A stretch of DNA of 64,000 nucleotides, from positions 992,001 to 1,056,000 of the forward strand of contig JALNQF010000001.1 of the NCBI GenBank assembly GCA_028456385.1. Reading direction: 5' to 3'. The notes under the pieces were generated by a model. That model did not search any database. It had not been told where the DNA came from and worked only from the letters and a program-made list of their open reading frames with translations. The position numbers were made by a program, and so were the translations under genes. Source of the stretch: Ophiosphaerella korrae. Taxonomy: Eukaryota; Ascomycota; Dothideomycetes; Pleosporales; Phaeosphaeriaceae. Within the stretch, counting starts at the first letter, position 1, and the number at the start of each line of letters is the position of its first letter. This document shows, in pieces, positions 33,868 through 46,055 of the stretch.

Positions 33868-36800
33868 TTTCAAGATTGCAAAGTTAAGTTATTAGTCAGT
33901 TAGGCATAAAAATGCATTATACAAGAAGCATAGATACTTATTTGCCTCACTCGGCTTGAAACTCAATTTTGCAGCCAAAGTGGTGTACTCCTACAAGTCT
34001 GCCAATATCATAATTGATAAAGGATATAGTGTAAACACAGCTTCTTGTGTCTTCCTTGAGTCCAAAAGTACCCAATCGCGCCATCAAATAGCGACATGTA
34101 TTGAAAATAACGCCATTCATATCGATGCTCTCACACCTGTGCCAGCCTGGGGGCGTTGCTAGCCGAGCTTGGCCTCCGAGGTATAAGGAAAGCCAAGCTT
34201 CAGTAGACTGCCTTATTCATGACTGGAAGTTAAAATAGAGGATTAAATAATCTCCTCAGCAATCGTGCTTTTAAGAAATAGTGCATAACGCACTCTCGGA
34301 GAGAGGAAAAGACCAAGAAGAAAATTGACAGCTGTAACCACGCCCAATGTGCTAATCCGCCATTTCTGACGCACTAGCAACTTAACGAAGTGCTCGAAAA
34401 CCTATTACGAAGCAGAACATGACTGGTCGCTCACGAATATGATATTATGTCCGTACGCGCCAGCCCAAACCGATGAACGAGCTGTCACGCACGGCATCAG
34501 GGGTAGGAGAACGCACAGGCCTAAGGGCCTATGCACGGAAACATATATATACAACACCTACCTTAACTGCGTACGATAGACACAATCAAGAACGTTACTT
34601 ATCCTTTCCTCACTTACCGTACGCTAGCGTATACCTTACTTCTCTGCAAGCCTTTGCGGCAGACGAAGCCCCATCAACATATTATTTATTTTCAACCTCA
34701 ATCTGTGAACTCAAGAAGTCTAGATCTTTGTCCAATCGTAATTGAGTAAGTTTGGGTGCGGAGAGAAGCGCAGTTTAAATTCCAGCTAAATTCAGATGCA
34801 GTCGTAGCTTCGAGGCCAAAATCGTTGCATCGTGATTCTGTTTATGCACATGCTTTTCTCGTAAATAAATCCTGTTGGGGCATTTTGCGTTCCTGCTCGC
34901 ATCCTACTCGGCATTTGATATAAAGAGACATGGCACTACCCTGGCCGATGTCGAATGCGATATAGTTGTCAACCTTAGTTCAAAGGCGTTTACGGCCGAG
35001 ACTCCAAGTAGAAACATTCGCTGCAATTCAAAGGTGATTTTATCATAGTGTCTTCATAACATCAATAGAGTAACCAGTGAATTTTTGTGCAGGAAAGTCA
35101 TTATGCGGTGTAAGACGCTGAACGTGAACGGTCTGTCACCTATCGAAAACTGCTTTGCCTCAACTATCAGCCATCATGCCCGTGGATAGCAAAGTAAGTA
35201 TAGCGACATAATCATATACTGTAAGGGCTGTCCCTTGCGGGGAAAGAAGATAAAAGCAGAATGTGAAATGCCCAGGGGATATTTGCATAGGTATGTCAAT
35301 ACCATTGATTTTTTTTCTTGGCTACCGTTTCGAGTCTTCATCCTCACATAACAGCGGCCAGATTTACCACAATGAACCAGACCCTAGTCTCGGAGTTCCT
35401 TGTCAGAAAGTCCATCTGCTTGTTCAAGGCTCGCGTATCGCATTATGCCCTTGGCACTATTAAACCCGAGTCGCGTATTGCAAAAGCAGTGCAATGACAT
35501 GTGTTGCAGGGAGAGTGATGTGCCCTGCATTGAAACCAGTCTATGACAAATGTGTGTACGTATTCGTCCAATCGTCCATAGGTGGCGTCGAAGGATCAGA
35601 TACGTAACCAGATCTAGCTGGAGACACGGTTTAGCGCTTGTCGGAAAGGTGAGCCGGCCCTGGACCCAGCACTCTAACAAAGTTGCAAATTTGCTTTTCC
35701 GATGACCTCCGGAGGACACCATCTGAATCTCTTCCCGCTGATCGGGTGTGCTCTAGAGCAGATCTAACGGTCTCGTCCATTGGCGAAGATCGGATCTGGA
35801 TACCAATACGATCTTAGTTGCACAGAAGAAACCATTAGTTTGTCATTGATTTAGATCAGGACGCTTGTCGCCTCACCTTTGTACTTCACCCGTGGCATTG
35901 CTGGCCAGGGGGATCGACATGCAGTAGGCTAGGTACCCAGACAATAGGCGGCCAACAATGGATGATTATGTATCTATAGAAAGCCCTTTTATTAACTTTT
36001 CCAAGGGTGCTAGGCGTGTTGTCTGGCCCAGGCCAGCGCCTCCCAAGGTAAGACAACGAGGGGGTTCTTTGCATGACCATAGCAATACTCTGATATGGTT
36101 CCAGGAGGACGTCGATCGAGTGGTTCTCGGTGCATTCCATCGTGCACCGTGAAAGGTATGCAATTTGCAGCTTGACACAATCCTGCAACTAGTGCTTCAA
36201 ATCTGAGACCGACCTTTTGCCAAAAGCAATAATCGGTCGGTGCCGCAGGTGGAAACTAGCATCGCCTACTGCGGTGTTGGTCGTGGGATGTTCGGGAACC
36301 CATGCCGAAGCGGTTGATACGAAGGAATCGAGATGAATATGTCCGACATGCATATATTTTCAGCATCTTCGTCCCATGCAGGTGTTGAATTAATACTTAG
36401 ATCGACAATACGGTGGCGTTGTGTGCTTTATATTGTGCAGGCATGTCTAGTCGCATCCTTGTAGCGCGATACCACAAGGAACTAGTTCTCTGCCATGGAA
36501 GCAAGTTGTTCGCGCACAGATACTCCTAACAGCTGTCATGATCAAATCCAGGCCTCCATCTATTTGCCAGGCCCTCGCTTGAGACCTTCAGCTCCGTGTA
36601 CATGTCACTTGGGGTTTGGTCAGGTCAGTCTACCATTATATGGGTTATGCTTGTCTCTGGGATTGCTATCGTTGTGATCCGCAAGACACGGTACTGAATT
36701 TGGGGAATCCTCCGATCCATCATTCATGCAGCGTACCGTTGTAGAGGTATTCCACTTTTTCTTACCAATGAGCTGTTCTCACCAAAATATGGGGCCTATC

Positions 36801-37736
36801 GCGTGACCGTGTAGATGATGCAAGTACCCGTTGGAGCATGCCAGAGGGGTGGGCCAGGAGCACTACCACAGGTCGGGGTTTCTTAGACGTTACTGGTCCT
36901 AATGGAGAAGTATTCTGCGCGAAGGAGCGAGACGATGACCAACCAGAGGCGAGAATGGCATTGTCTATTCGGCTAACTGATTCAGCAAATCTCGTAGGCT
37001 TGCTGGTCAAAATCTAACGAAGAAAAATGAAGGTGGGCTGGCAAGCGCTACTCCTAGTGTGGGCATTTGCCACTTGTTGTGCGCTTGATTGGAACCGTTG
37101 ATCTGAGCGGTGGGTCACGGATAAAAGAGATACAGAAGGTCCAGTGATTCGCTAACACTAGCCAAGCCGTAGCGGTGCAGTGTCGCGCATGATGGATGAA
37201 GAGTGCCAAAGAGGGGAAACGGAAGACGGAGGTTCATACGAAGGCTACTGTACTTATGATGGCAGGTGTTGCGTGAAGATGTTCGTGGTGCTGCAGTAAG
37301 AAAGCTGTGCGCTGCCGCCCAGGTCGGATTTGTAGCGGCTTTGAAGGACCAGCATAGGTCATGCATAGGGACGAGGGTTGTGCTGTGGCCCTCAGGCCTG
37401 CTACGTGGCTTCAATCACGATCAAGTTTTCCGGCTGTGGAGATGAGGAACGGTGCCTTGATGGAACTTTGGTGATCAGCCGTCGAGAGTGTGCCGCTAGA
37501 CAATGGCGGTTGACAAGTGCAGGCAGCGGCACTCGGCAAAGGCGTTCAAGGTCGACTCTGGTTTGTGTCACGTCACAGCACAGCACAGTCCTGTGACAAG
37601 GAAAAACAAGCGGCGAATCCATTGTTGCGGCGCTAGCCCGTTCGGTCCGCTAGCGTCGCGTTGACCGAGAAAGTTGCGCTAGAGGCGAGGCTTGAGGTCT
37701 GAAACTCGAGTCTTTGATCGCCAGCAATAATGTTGT

Positions 37737-37741
<5 letters not shown>
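33868..37741. other. Long gene-free region
   Basis: About 3.9 kb without a coding block I can support. Open frames of 60-112 codons occur on both strands but none shows family resemblance, clean introns or a consistent codon pattern. Base composition is ordinary, not RIP-like. Confidence 0.45.

Positions 37742-37793
<52 letters not shown>
37742..37793. repeat. (TG)26 microsatellite
   Basis: A pure run of 26 TG dinucleotides, with interrupted GT-rich bases on both sides (37734-37796). Confidence 0.95.
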
Positions 37794-37797
<4 letters not shown>

Positions 37798-39306
37798 ATA
37801 CTGGTGATGAGCTGCTAATCTCGGGTGCATCTTCTACGGAACGAGAGGCTGAAGGCTGAAATCTGCGGCCATGTTCATGGATATGACCGTGGCGGAGACA
37901 CTCACCATGCGATCGTCCCTGCGCAATGATGTCTTCGTTTCTTGAAGCATAGCGTCCTGTCGGGGTTGATGCGAGTAGGGCACAGAGCGGTGCATCCATA
38001 TTGCTCCCGCACCCCCGCAGGAATCGATGCTTTGTTTCCAATGTGGCAATTCCTCGCATCCGTACGTAGTGCCGTTGGTATCACTACATTCGTGAACTCT
38101 AACCTCCTTATTTACGGTGGCTATCAGCGCCACATCCATCATGCTAGCTGCTTGTTCCAACAAACACACCTGCGCATTCGCTAGGTAATTCATCCACTCT
38201 CGAACGATACTCTCAATGTTCGGAGCCGTTCAAAGTCTCCAATATGCCGGATCAAGAAGACGGTCGCCCTCCTTGGTTGACCACTCGTAGCGTTGGTGCC
38301 GTCGGGAAGCCCCGCAGGTCGGGCGCCTAACCGCCGCCAACTAAACCGTGTCTGTATGTTTCGACTACATAATGACCAGACTAGAAGCTGCAAGTGATTG
38401 CATAGCGTCTTGTCAACGCTCCATGCAGTCTGATTCGTCGTGGCTCATTATTAGTGTTTAGGTGCAACTTGAAAAGTCCGTCGCCATCCTTGGCCAATAG
38501 AGGCAATTAACTTCCAAAGGCCTTGGAAACTATCCCGCTGCCTATGATGAAATTGTGTCCCGGTCCGCCTGGAGACTCGTCCCGAACCGCTTTGACCTGA
38601 CGCCAAACGCGAACAACTTGTTCTCAGCCCCAAAAATAGCCCTCAGCTTTGCATGAGAATTTGTGCTGTCTTGTCGAGCCATCCACCCTAATTTATGCTC
38701 ATGCGCGACATGTTACAAGCAAAGTATTTCAGTGGTTGATCTACGGTAGATATACCGTAACATCTTTGGTACTTGATTGATTGATTAATTGTTCGTTTAC
38801 ATGAGGTCAATGGAAAAGGGGTATAGTGGTACCATGATATGATGACGAATACAGAGACATTGCGCGTCGTCTAAAAGTTGCTCGAAAAGCCGAGACAGGT
38901 ATAGGCGGGAAACGTAAGAAAGCAAATGCGTACTGATTACATCGTCGAATACATCTTTGCATGCAGGGTGCGATGAACGGGCCGAATGAGCAAAAGCACT
39001 GCTTGCCTGTCATTAAACAAAATCGCGCTGAAAAGGATGTGCCGAAAGTTCAACTGGTGGGAGGATCATTGACTGCCGCCCAAACCCAAAACCTGATTGA
39101 GGATATCCATGCCAAAACGCCGGTGGCCGCAAAATTGATAATTTAAAAAAAAACAGCAAATATTGGTAAGCAAAAAGGGTATTGGTAATGCTATGTTAAC
39201 GTTTTCCAACCCAAAATGATGCCTGATTCATGCAAATGCAGTATTGATAGTAAATTGAAATCGGTATGCACATGGTCGTCGTGATAACGGTGGGAAGAGG
39301 CGTAAT
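37794..39306. other. Gene-free region
   Basis: No supportable gene. A short plus-strand open frame near 38961-39146 is not recognised and is left unassigned. Confidence 0.4.
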
Positions 39307-40832
39307 CTAGATGGGAGCTGAAGGGCGAACTGGGGGTACAGCAGCGGCGTGGCTGTCAAAGGTGACCTTGCGGAACTTGGAGTTATCGTCATGGGCAACT
39401 TCAGACTTACGCTTATTGGATGCAACATCTGTTTGTATGCCAAGATTGGAATCGCCGTTGTGTGTTTTGCTTGGTGATATCTCGAGGTGAGGGCTAGAAC
39501 CAGAACCAGAGCTCCTGTCGCGATGCCCATTTGGTGGTACACACCGACTATGTTGTTCTTTCCATTGCTCATACCTTTGGTCAGCATCCTTGCCGTACTG
39601 TCGAATGCGAGCAATGATTTTATCAGTCGCCCTAGCAAAGGCTGTGGCAGATTCTGCTGGAGCGTCTAGGGCCCAGTCGGACGAGTTAGGGAGCGGTCGA
39701 CTCCAACTCTCATTACAACCTGAACAGCGCTCTACAGATGGCTCTCTGGGGCGTGCATCGGGATGCACAGAATCGTCCAACTGCTTAACATTGCGAGTGA
39801 TGGCCTTGATCGCAGGTTCGACGGTGGGTGAAGGATTATCATTCTGGGGCGTCCCTGGAGATTCACTTCTCTCGGTAGACATAGGTACTGCTGATAGAGG
39901 CGGGCTGTTCCGTGATCGTTGTGCTGACGGCATGGTTGCTGGGGTGTGATTTGCAGCAAATCTTACGTTGTAACGTTGTTGCCGTGTACTGTTGGTGTGG
40001 GGGTGGTCTGGAAGGGGAGATGGGTTGAGGGCTCTGGGTAATGGATCGGTTCCTGATCGGGGGAAGCTAGGCGCTGTTGATGAAGTCGCCGAGTACTCAT
40101 TTGACTTTGAGAAAGATGGTGCAGGCAGACTAAGGGGAAGAGACGGTGAGGAATAAGAAGGTGGAAAGGCGGGGGGTCCGGTGATGGGTGGATGGTGAGT
40201 GTCGCTTGGGCGCCGGTGTGGAAAGTTTGATTCTGGAGACGCAGCAAAAGACTGCATCTCTTTGGCCGCCCCAATACACTGATGAGCAACGGCCGAATCT
40301 TGGCGGTGAGCGTTGATTGGTGGCTGAGAGAGAGTAGTATCGTGCAAGGGTGAGCAAGTTTCAGCGTTCAAAGCCGGATTGTGGTGGCCTGATGGTAGAT
40401 GAGTAGTTGATTGCGGATAGGCGTGTTGATCGGGGGGAGGTTTTTCGGATTGGGAAGTAGTTGGGCTGTGGAGAGTCAGCAGCCAGCACGTGAGAGTGAC
40501 AGCAGGACGACTTACCTAACTTGGCTCGTATGGTGGAAGGTAATGGAGGATGAGTGGTCAGGCGAGGTAGAGGGCGGATGGTGAGCAGCAGGCGACGAAG
40601 CAGGAGCAGAGGAATGGGGGGGAAGGATGGGCGGCAGAGGGGTAGTCAGGTGACTGTGGTGGTTATAGTTGTGGTTACGGTTGTAGGCAGGTATGGGGTC
40701 AGTTGGCGGTCTTGAAGATGCAATTAGCTCTGCAACGCCAGGAAGCGTCGGGAGCGAGACTTGTGCAGATGCAGCAGTCGAGACGGGGCCTTCGTGCAGC
40801 AGGTGGCCGCGACGCCGCCAGTCGCTCTCCAT
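39307..40832 (-). CDS. Hypothetical disordered protein with a Cys-x2-Cys conserved block
   Basis: Minus-strand exons 40832-40516 and 40465-39307 (intron 40515-40466, GTAAGT/CAG) give 491 aa. I do not recognise a named family. The first 300 residues are dominated by Pro, Ser, Thr and His and look disordered. A more ordered segment follows: SVERCSGCNESWSRPLP, then a helix-rich stretch with ATDKIIARIRQYGKDADQRYEQWKEQHSRC, suggesting a small zinc-binding or structured module with three Cys. A Lys/Arg-rich NKRKSEV near the end is a possible nuclear signal. The ATG at 40832 is the first in frame; a Ser-Leu-coding hexamer repeat lies directly upstream in the same frame. It could be a nuclear regulatory protein, which is a guess. 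Confidence 0.65.
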
Positions 40833-40867
40833 AGGACGGGTAGCAGGTGGTGGTCCAGGGCGAGACG

Positions 40868-40903
<36 letters not shown>

Positions 40904-40926
40904 ACGACAACGATAGCGATGGCGAC
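40868..40926. repeat. GCGACA hexanucleotide repeat
   Basis: About nine imperfect copies of GCGACA just upstream of the start at 40832. On the minus strand and in that gene's frame the repeat reads as alternating Ser and Leu codons, open back to about 40910, so it may be 5' leader or an extended N-terminus with a non-ATG start. Confidence 0.85.
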
Positions 40927-41695
40927 GAAGAGCAAGATATAGGGCAGAGGGGAGGATGGGTTGCACAGAAGAGGAGTGCAGTTTCACAGACGGGCTGGCG
41001 AAGGGTCTACATTTCGCCGTCTCCTCTGGTCTGCTCTACGAGTCTCCACTCTGGCGGCGCGGACAAGGAGAGCGCGCCTGGGAGATTGAGGCGCAAACCG
41101 CTGGAGCTCATTCGGCGGGGCGAGGGGCGATGGACGGAAGCATGGAGGCAAGGTAGTGTGGGTGATGGACCCACCGCGACACACCGCGACACACAGACAG
41201 CGCAAGGGAAAAGACGCTGCAGGCGCGAAATGGCATGCATGGGGCGGATGCGGATGGCAGCCGGACTGCCCCAGCGCGCTAGGCCGAGACGGGGAGGGAG
41301 GCGGGGAAGAGGGTGCAGGGGGGAGGGTGCAAGGGGAAGGAGCGAGGGTGCACTGCGGTCGTCAGAGGGTGCAGGGGGAGGGGGGATGCCAGCTCATGGC
41401 CCAGTCAGGCCCAGTCAGGCCCAGTGGATGCTCGCTTGATCCAGCTCGTCCAGGCACTTGACTGCTGAGCCTATTAGGTGCCCAACACACCCTCTGCTTA
41501 GCCTGTTGCATCCAGCGACTTGCGCTCCCACATGCCAGCGCTGGCCCGTGCGCGCACATCGCATCGCGGCTGGCGGGCGCTCCTTCCGTTTTTCCCTTCG
41601 TGGCTGGTCCCAGATGCCAATAGTGTGGCATGGGAGGGCGTGGCATGGCACCACACCTCACCCACCTCCCCGAGTCCCAGCGAGTCCGAGGCTGA
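40927..41695. other. GC-rich region upstream of the disordered-protein gene
   Basis: GC- and purine-rich with many overlapping low-complexity frames; probably promoter and leader of the minus-strand gene. No gene is called. Confidence 0.4.
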
Positions 41696-41744
41696 CCACT
41701 GTCCACTGTCCACTATCCACTATCCACTATCCACTATCCACTAT
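41696..41744. repeat. CCACTAT 7-mer minisatellite
   Basis: Seven tandem copies of a 7-mer, two as CCACTGT and five as CCACTAT. Confidence 0.9.
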
Positions 41745-44304
41745 TCATGACAACCAGCCGCCTTGGTCGCCTTGGTCTCTTGCGCAACCGTCGCCCCAAC
41801 GGCCACATGCTTCCGAAATTGACGCCTCGCCTAATTTTCTCATCGTCATCTCCGTCACGTGCCTCGACTTGACCTCAGCCTTGCAAAGCCGCGCCTGCCG
41901 CTTGCCAACGGCACTTGCCTACCCCGTCCCCACGCAAACACCTTTGTGTCACATCTACCTGCCTAGCACCTCCCTGCATACTTACATTCCAGTACCCAAC
42001 TACCGTGTATCATCTCTCCAGACCCCAACACTCCCAACACTCCCGGGACCCCGGGCCTTGCCGCTTCGTCACTGTTGCCAGTCCTCGGCACGCGCCGCCC
42101 ATAATCAAAGGGGGGACCAACACTCTACCCAACCGCCTGGAGTCCCGCTCCCGCGAACCTCCACCTGGAACATCCAACATTGCTTACCCGACGCATCATG
42201 TACCTCCGTCACCGTGTCATCCATCTGCCGCCTAGGTGCCGTTGGCTCGTCGCGGCTACCTAATACATGGCGTGACACGGCGAGCCTCCTCACCTCGCAT
42301 GCACAATCGCTATCAAGTGCGGTGCACTCGCTTTCCCTCACCGATGGGTAAAACATAACTCCAATCCTAGCACAGTCGGCCCGAATCCTTGTTCCGTTTT
42401 CGTTTCTCTCTGCCGATTTTGTTTCATTGGTTCTCTTTCCGGCAACCTCACCGATCATGCTCCTGCTCTGCTGCGTGTCTTGCCTACCTTCACACTCCCG
42501 CTACATACATGACTGCATCATACAAGACTCACTGGCGCTTGGAACCGTTCGCTTCCCGCCCGCGATCTTCACTACTCCGGACGGTGCCAAGCATCAGCCA
42601 CATGAGTACCATACCTTTGGACTCGATGCATATTGACAAAGGAGAGGATATGCATCTCAGCTTGCCACAAGTCTAGCTTTTCTTGCTGTACCGCCGCAAC
42701 ATGAAATCAGTGCAACATGCTCGCCACGGGGAACTTCCATTCAGCCTTTTTTCCCCGCATCTCCCTAACCCTCTTGGTATAATCATAGTGGCGGACATGC
42801 TTGTTTGCGTGACGCATGAGCATTTCTTTGTGTGCTGTTACACAGCATTCTAGGCGGTTTCAACTAAACAACGCCTTTTGCTTGTGCCTGTCTTGAAGAA
42901 CTCGATACCAATATCATGACATCTCCACTTGTGGCTGTGTAAGCACGAGTGACGAGCTTAGCTTCTTATTGTGAATCAAGTTAGGGTAGAAATATCACAC
43001 GCACTTGACGATTGAGCCGTTGTAGTTGTATTTAGAGACATGACCGGGACTAATTCCCCGACACGCTTGCAAGTGAACTAGACCAGGATCGCGCGGCCCT
43101 GCTAAATAACGTGCTATCTTCTCTTGAAGTATCACTGTTACACAGTCAATGTACTCACGCAGGTTATTATTGATGTCCTAGGCAGGATTGATTCCTTCGC
43201 TTAAGCAAGTATTCGGTGTGTGCACGACATTAAGCAGGAAGCACACCGTTGTCAAGCAATGCAACGCCCAAGTCGCACTCAATGTGACTAGGTCAAATCA
43301 CGATTCGGCGCTCTCATCTATCTGCGCCCCAACACAGCTTCACGCATGGTGGCTATGCATCGCGGCCATTGCACTCTGCAGCATTTCATTGAGTGGTGAT
43401 TCTGTGCCACCATTGATCGACGAATTGGTAAATTAGCATAGGTAAATATCTTACATCGGTTTGGAAATGTAGTAGTAAATGGGCACGCATACACGTTGTT
43501 GAATTAAGAGTCATGCATCGGCTGCATAGCTGCAGATCTGCTGCAAAGACAAATGGCGGTTCTTCCGCGGCATAAATTTCGGCTCCAGCATGCAGGATTC
43601 ACCTTCGAGCACCATTTGCCTCTGCGATACATTCGCAAACGAGCCATGCATCACCATCAATCATGATTGAAAAATAATCCTCCAATCTTAGCTCCTCAAC
43701 TTCGTCTCAAAATACGTTTAACAAAGTTCCCTAATGCAGCTGTCCATTGCTAGTCTGCCCAATACAACATCGGGAACTCTGTGTCATCAATTAATAATAC
43801 GGATGTTATAGGTGCGCCATGTCACTTCAAGTACCGCTACAAGAGCATCACGACACGAGTTGCGCCAATCTCATTTTCGTGGCTCTTACCAAGACTGATT
43901 CATTGGAAGCCTTTTACTGTGCATTACTACGGGTGTAATTGAAACGGAAACTTCGGCCTGTCCTTCGCGGAGACCCTTCCGACGGCCCGCATCCGTGAGC
44001 TTAATTCGACTGCCGGTGTTTCGGATTGCCGGAGCTGGCAGCGAGTCGGGCTCCCGTGAGAGTCACAGTAGTTTGGGCTTATGACTCGTGAAGAACCTAC
44101 TGAGATAGGAGGGATGGCCTTACGGCAACACGACACATGAGATAACTTTGCCAAGTGCAAGGGAAAAAGAATTCACATGAGATGTGTTCCAGATCTGGGC
44201 TAACCAAGAAATCTTCCGTGCGATTGATTTTATGAAACAGTCGTCCATCAATCCGACCTCATGATCTCTGCTTTGTATCGCCACGTTGGGTTCGGTCATA
44301 TTTC
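41745..44304. other. Gene-poor region up to the transposon nest
   Basis: First C-rich (to about 42.7 kb), then ordinary composition. A plus-strand open frame from 41458 to 42351 overlaps the minisatellite and is Pro/Ser/Thr-rich without domain signals, so it is not called. No RNA gene was seen. Confidence 0.4.
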
Positions 44305-44345
44305 CTCTCGGTTAACTTTGAAAGTGGCCATTTGGCGCACGCGCC
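44305..44345 (+). repeat. Left 41-bp terminal inverted repeat of Tc1-like element
   Basis: Identical over 41 bases to the complement of 60097-60137. It sits 125 bp before the transposase ATG. Confidence 0.95.
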
Positions 44346-44469
44346 TAACTCGACGCGCCGCAATCTATCAGCAACACGAACTCTACACACGCCAGTAACC
44401 TGAAATCGTATAGTAAAAGCTCATTTTGATATTCCTGCTTCTTCTCGCTAATATAGACTAGTTTGAGTC

Positions 44470-45627
44470 ATGCCCAAAGCTGTATTTCGGCTTGCCACGC
44501 CGCCGCCAGAGCTTGTCCCAGATAAGCAGCCACCTCAACTCACAACGCCACAACAGTCCGCAATACTTGCAGTATACTACTTCTGCCAAATGGAAAACCT
44601 TCCGCATAGCACCCACGCTATTCAGAGAGTTTTTTTTTAGATAGCGCCAACGACATCTTAGCGAGTTTTGAGGAGTAGTAGATGTTGGAGGCTACAGCAC
44701 TCAGACGAGCCCAACAGACGCAGTGCGCTACGCTAGCTCTCAACCAGCGACGCCAACGCTATCAACTCATATACAAACACAGCTTTATTTTTAGAAAAGA
44801 GTAATCCTTAGCCAGACCTTGCAGAGCGAGCTAGTGTTATAAAGCAATATATTTATACAAAAGGCCACGAGAATAGTTAGTATCACTTAACTACAATCTA
44901 ACAGAATGTCACACGAGAGACTTAAATAAAAACACACCGTGCAGTTATTAAGGAGCTTTATACGCCAGAGCAGATTACTATACGAATTAAGAGGGATGCT
45001 AGAGATCAAGCCAAGTACGCTCCCTCTAATATTTAGTATAAGAAAGACTACGCTTGTGACGAAGGTCCTCGGAATCCTCGAGATTCTTGGGAACTCTGGT
45101 ACTAGTCTAGGGTGGAGCCGATACGTTGGTAATCTTTACGTTGCTGTAGTACTAGTTGAGAGCGGGGCCAATGCGCTTTACCAGCGCATAGAAGGCTCTA
45201 CAATTGCGAACGGAGTAAAGCAAATATTATTCACATTACTAGAACTCCGATTGAAATACTACTTGTTATCCCTTCACTATCTCCTGTGGCCTACGGCAAG
45301 TACTATTGTCTTCCAGCTACCTCTAACAACGCTCCTAATCTATATCTTCAAACTTACTTCTATATATACTATATTTTAGACTATGGCTTTGTATAGGCGA
45401 TGCTATACAACTCTAGGAATCGTAATAGTAAGATAAATATACGTATATACACTCAAGTCATACTCCCAGCTCTATAAAGCTATCTATTGGAGAAGGGCAG
45501 AGAGTAGATCTTATAGCAAGACCGTGATTTAGCTTATATATCAAAAACTACTCTTAAATAGATTGTTAAGTAGTAGCTAGAATATGAATAATACTTGTAG
45601 GATTCTTCCCGCAAGTACAGGGCCCTT
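44470..45627 (+). pseudogene. Tc1-like transposase, 5' part
   Basis: N-terminal DNA-binding part of a DDE transposase from the ATG at 44470: 56 codons open to TAG at 44638, with the helix-turn-helix-type block AILAVYYFCQMENLPHSTHA. Family-like sequence continues past the stop (LRRAQQTQCATLALNQRRQR at about 44706-44765; KYAPSNIQYKKDY near 45009-45050) with more stops and frame changes. The part after about 45300 is increasingly AT-rich. It is cut off at 45627 by the outer LTR element. Confidence 0.65.
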
Positions 45628-46055
45628 TGTTACGGGTGTAACAGAAGAAATCGAGATGGAACCAATCAGTCCCGATCTAGGCGCTGACGAAGCATAGGAC
45701 GAGCAGGGTAACGACCTCGATTGGGAGACCACACATAACTAGGACACCTAGGCTAATCCGTAATCTATAGACTCTTGGCATCGACAGATTACAGATCAAG
45801 ACAATCTATAATCTGCTAGTCTTGGCAACTACAGATTATAGATTACGACGAGTATATAGCTAGTAAGATGTACATTGTTAGGATAGTATTAGTAATTTAA
45901 TCCTTTAACTACGGAACGCTAATACAGGATAGTTACAAAATATCTTCTATTGTTTATAAGTTATTATAGATTATAACCTAAGCTTTTACTATTAACTCCT
46001 AATCTACTAATACCCTTTAGGTACTAGGAAGTTAACCCTAGTAACACCTATTACA
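45628..46055 (+). repeat. 5' LTR of outer gypsy element
   Basis: 428 bp. The U3 part contains a palindromic cluster of TAATCTATAG/GATTACAGAT motifs at about 45758-45852. The rest, from about 45849, matches the LTRs of the inner element. Heavily C-to-T and G-to-A mutated relative to the 3' LTR. Confidence 0.93.

Noticed and set aside
35320..35340. A GTTTCGAGTC sequence resembling a tRNA B box
   Set aside because: No matching A box or cloverleaf stem at the right distance.
37633..38059. Open frames encoding His-Thr repeats
   Set aside because: They are translations of the TG microsatellite.
41458..42351. Open frame of nearly 300 codons on the plus strand
   Set aside because: It spans a 7-mer minisatellite, is low-complexity Pro/Ser/Thr-rich and has no ATG-based start or domain; more likely a by-product of GC-rich sequence.
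44939..45379. A 146-codon open frame inside the left part of the Tc1 element
   Set aside because: Family-like residues are in a different frame (around 45009-45050); this frame has no recognisable motif.
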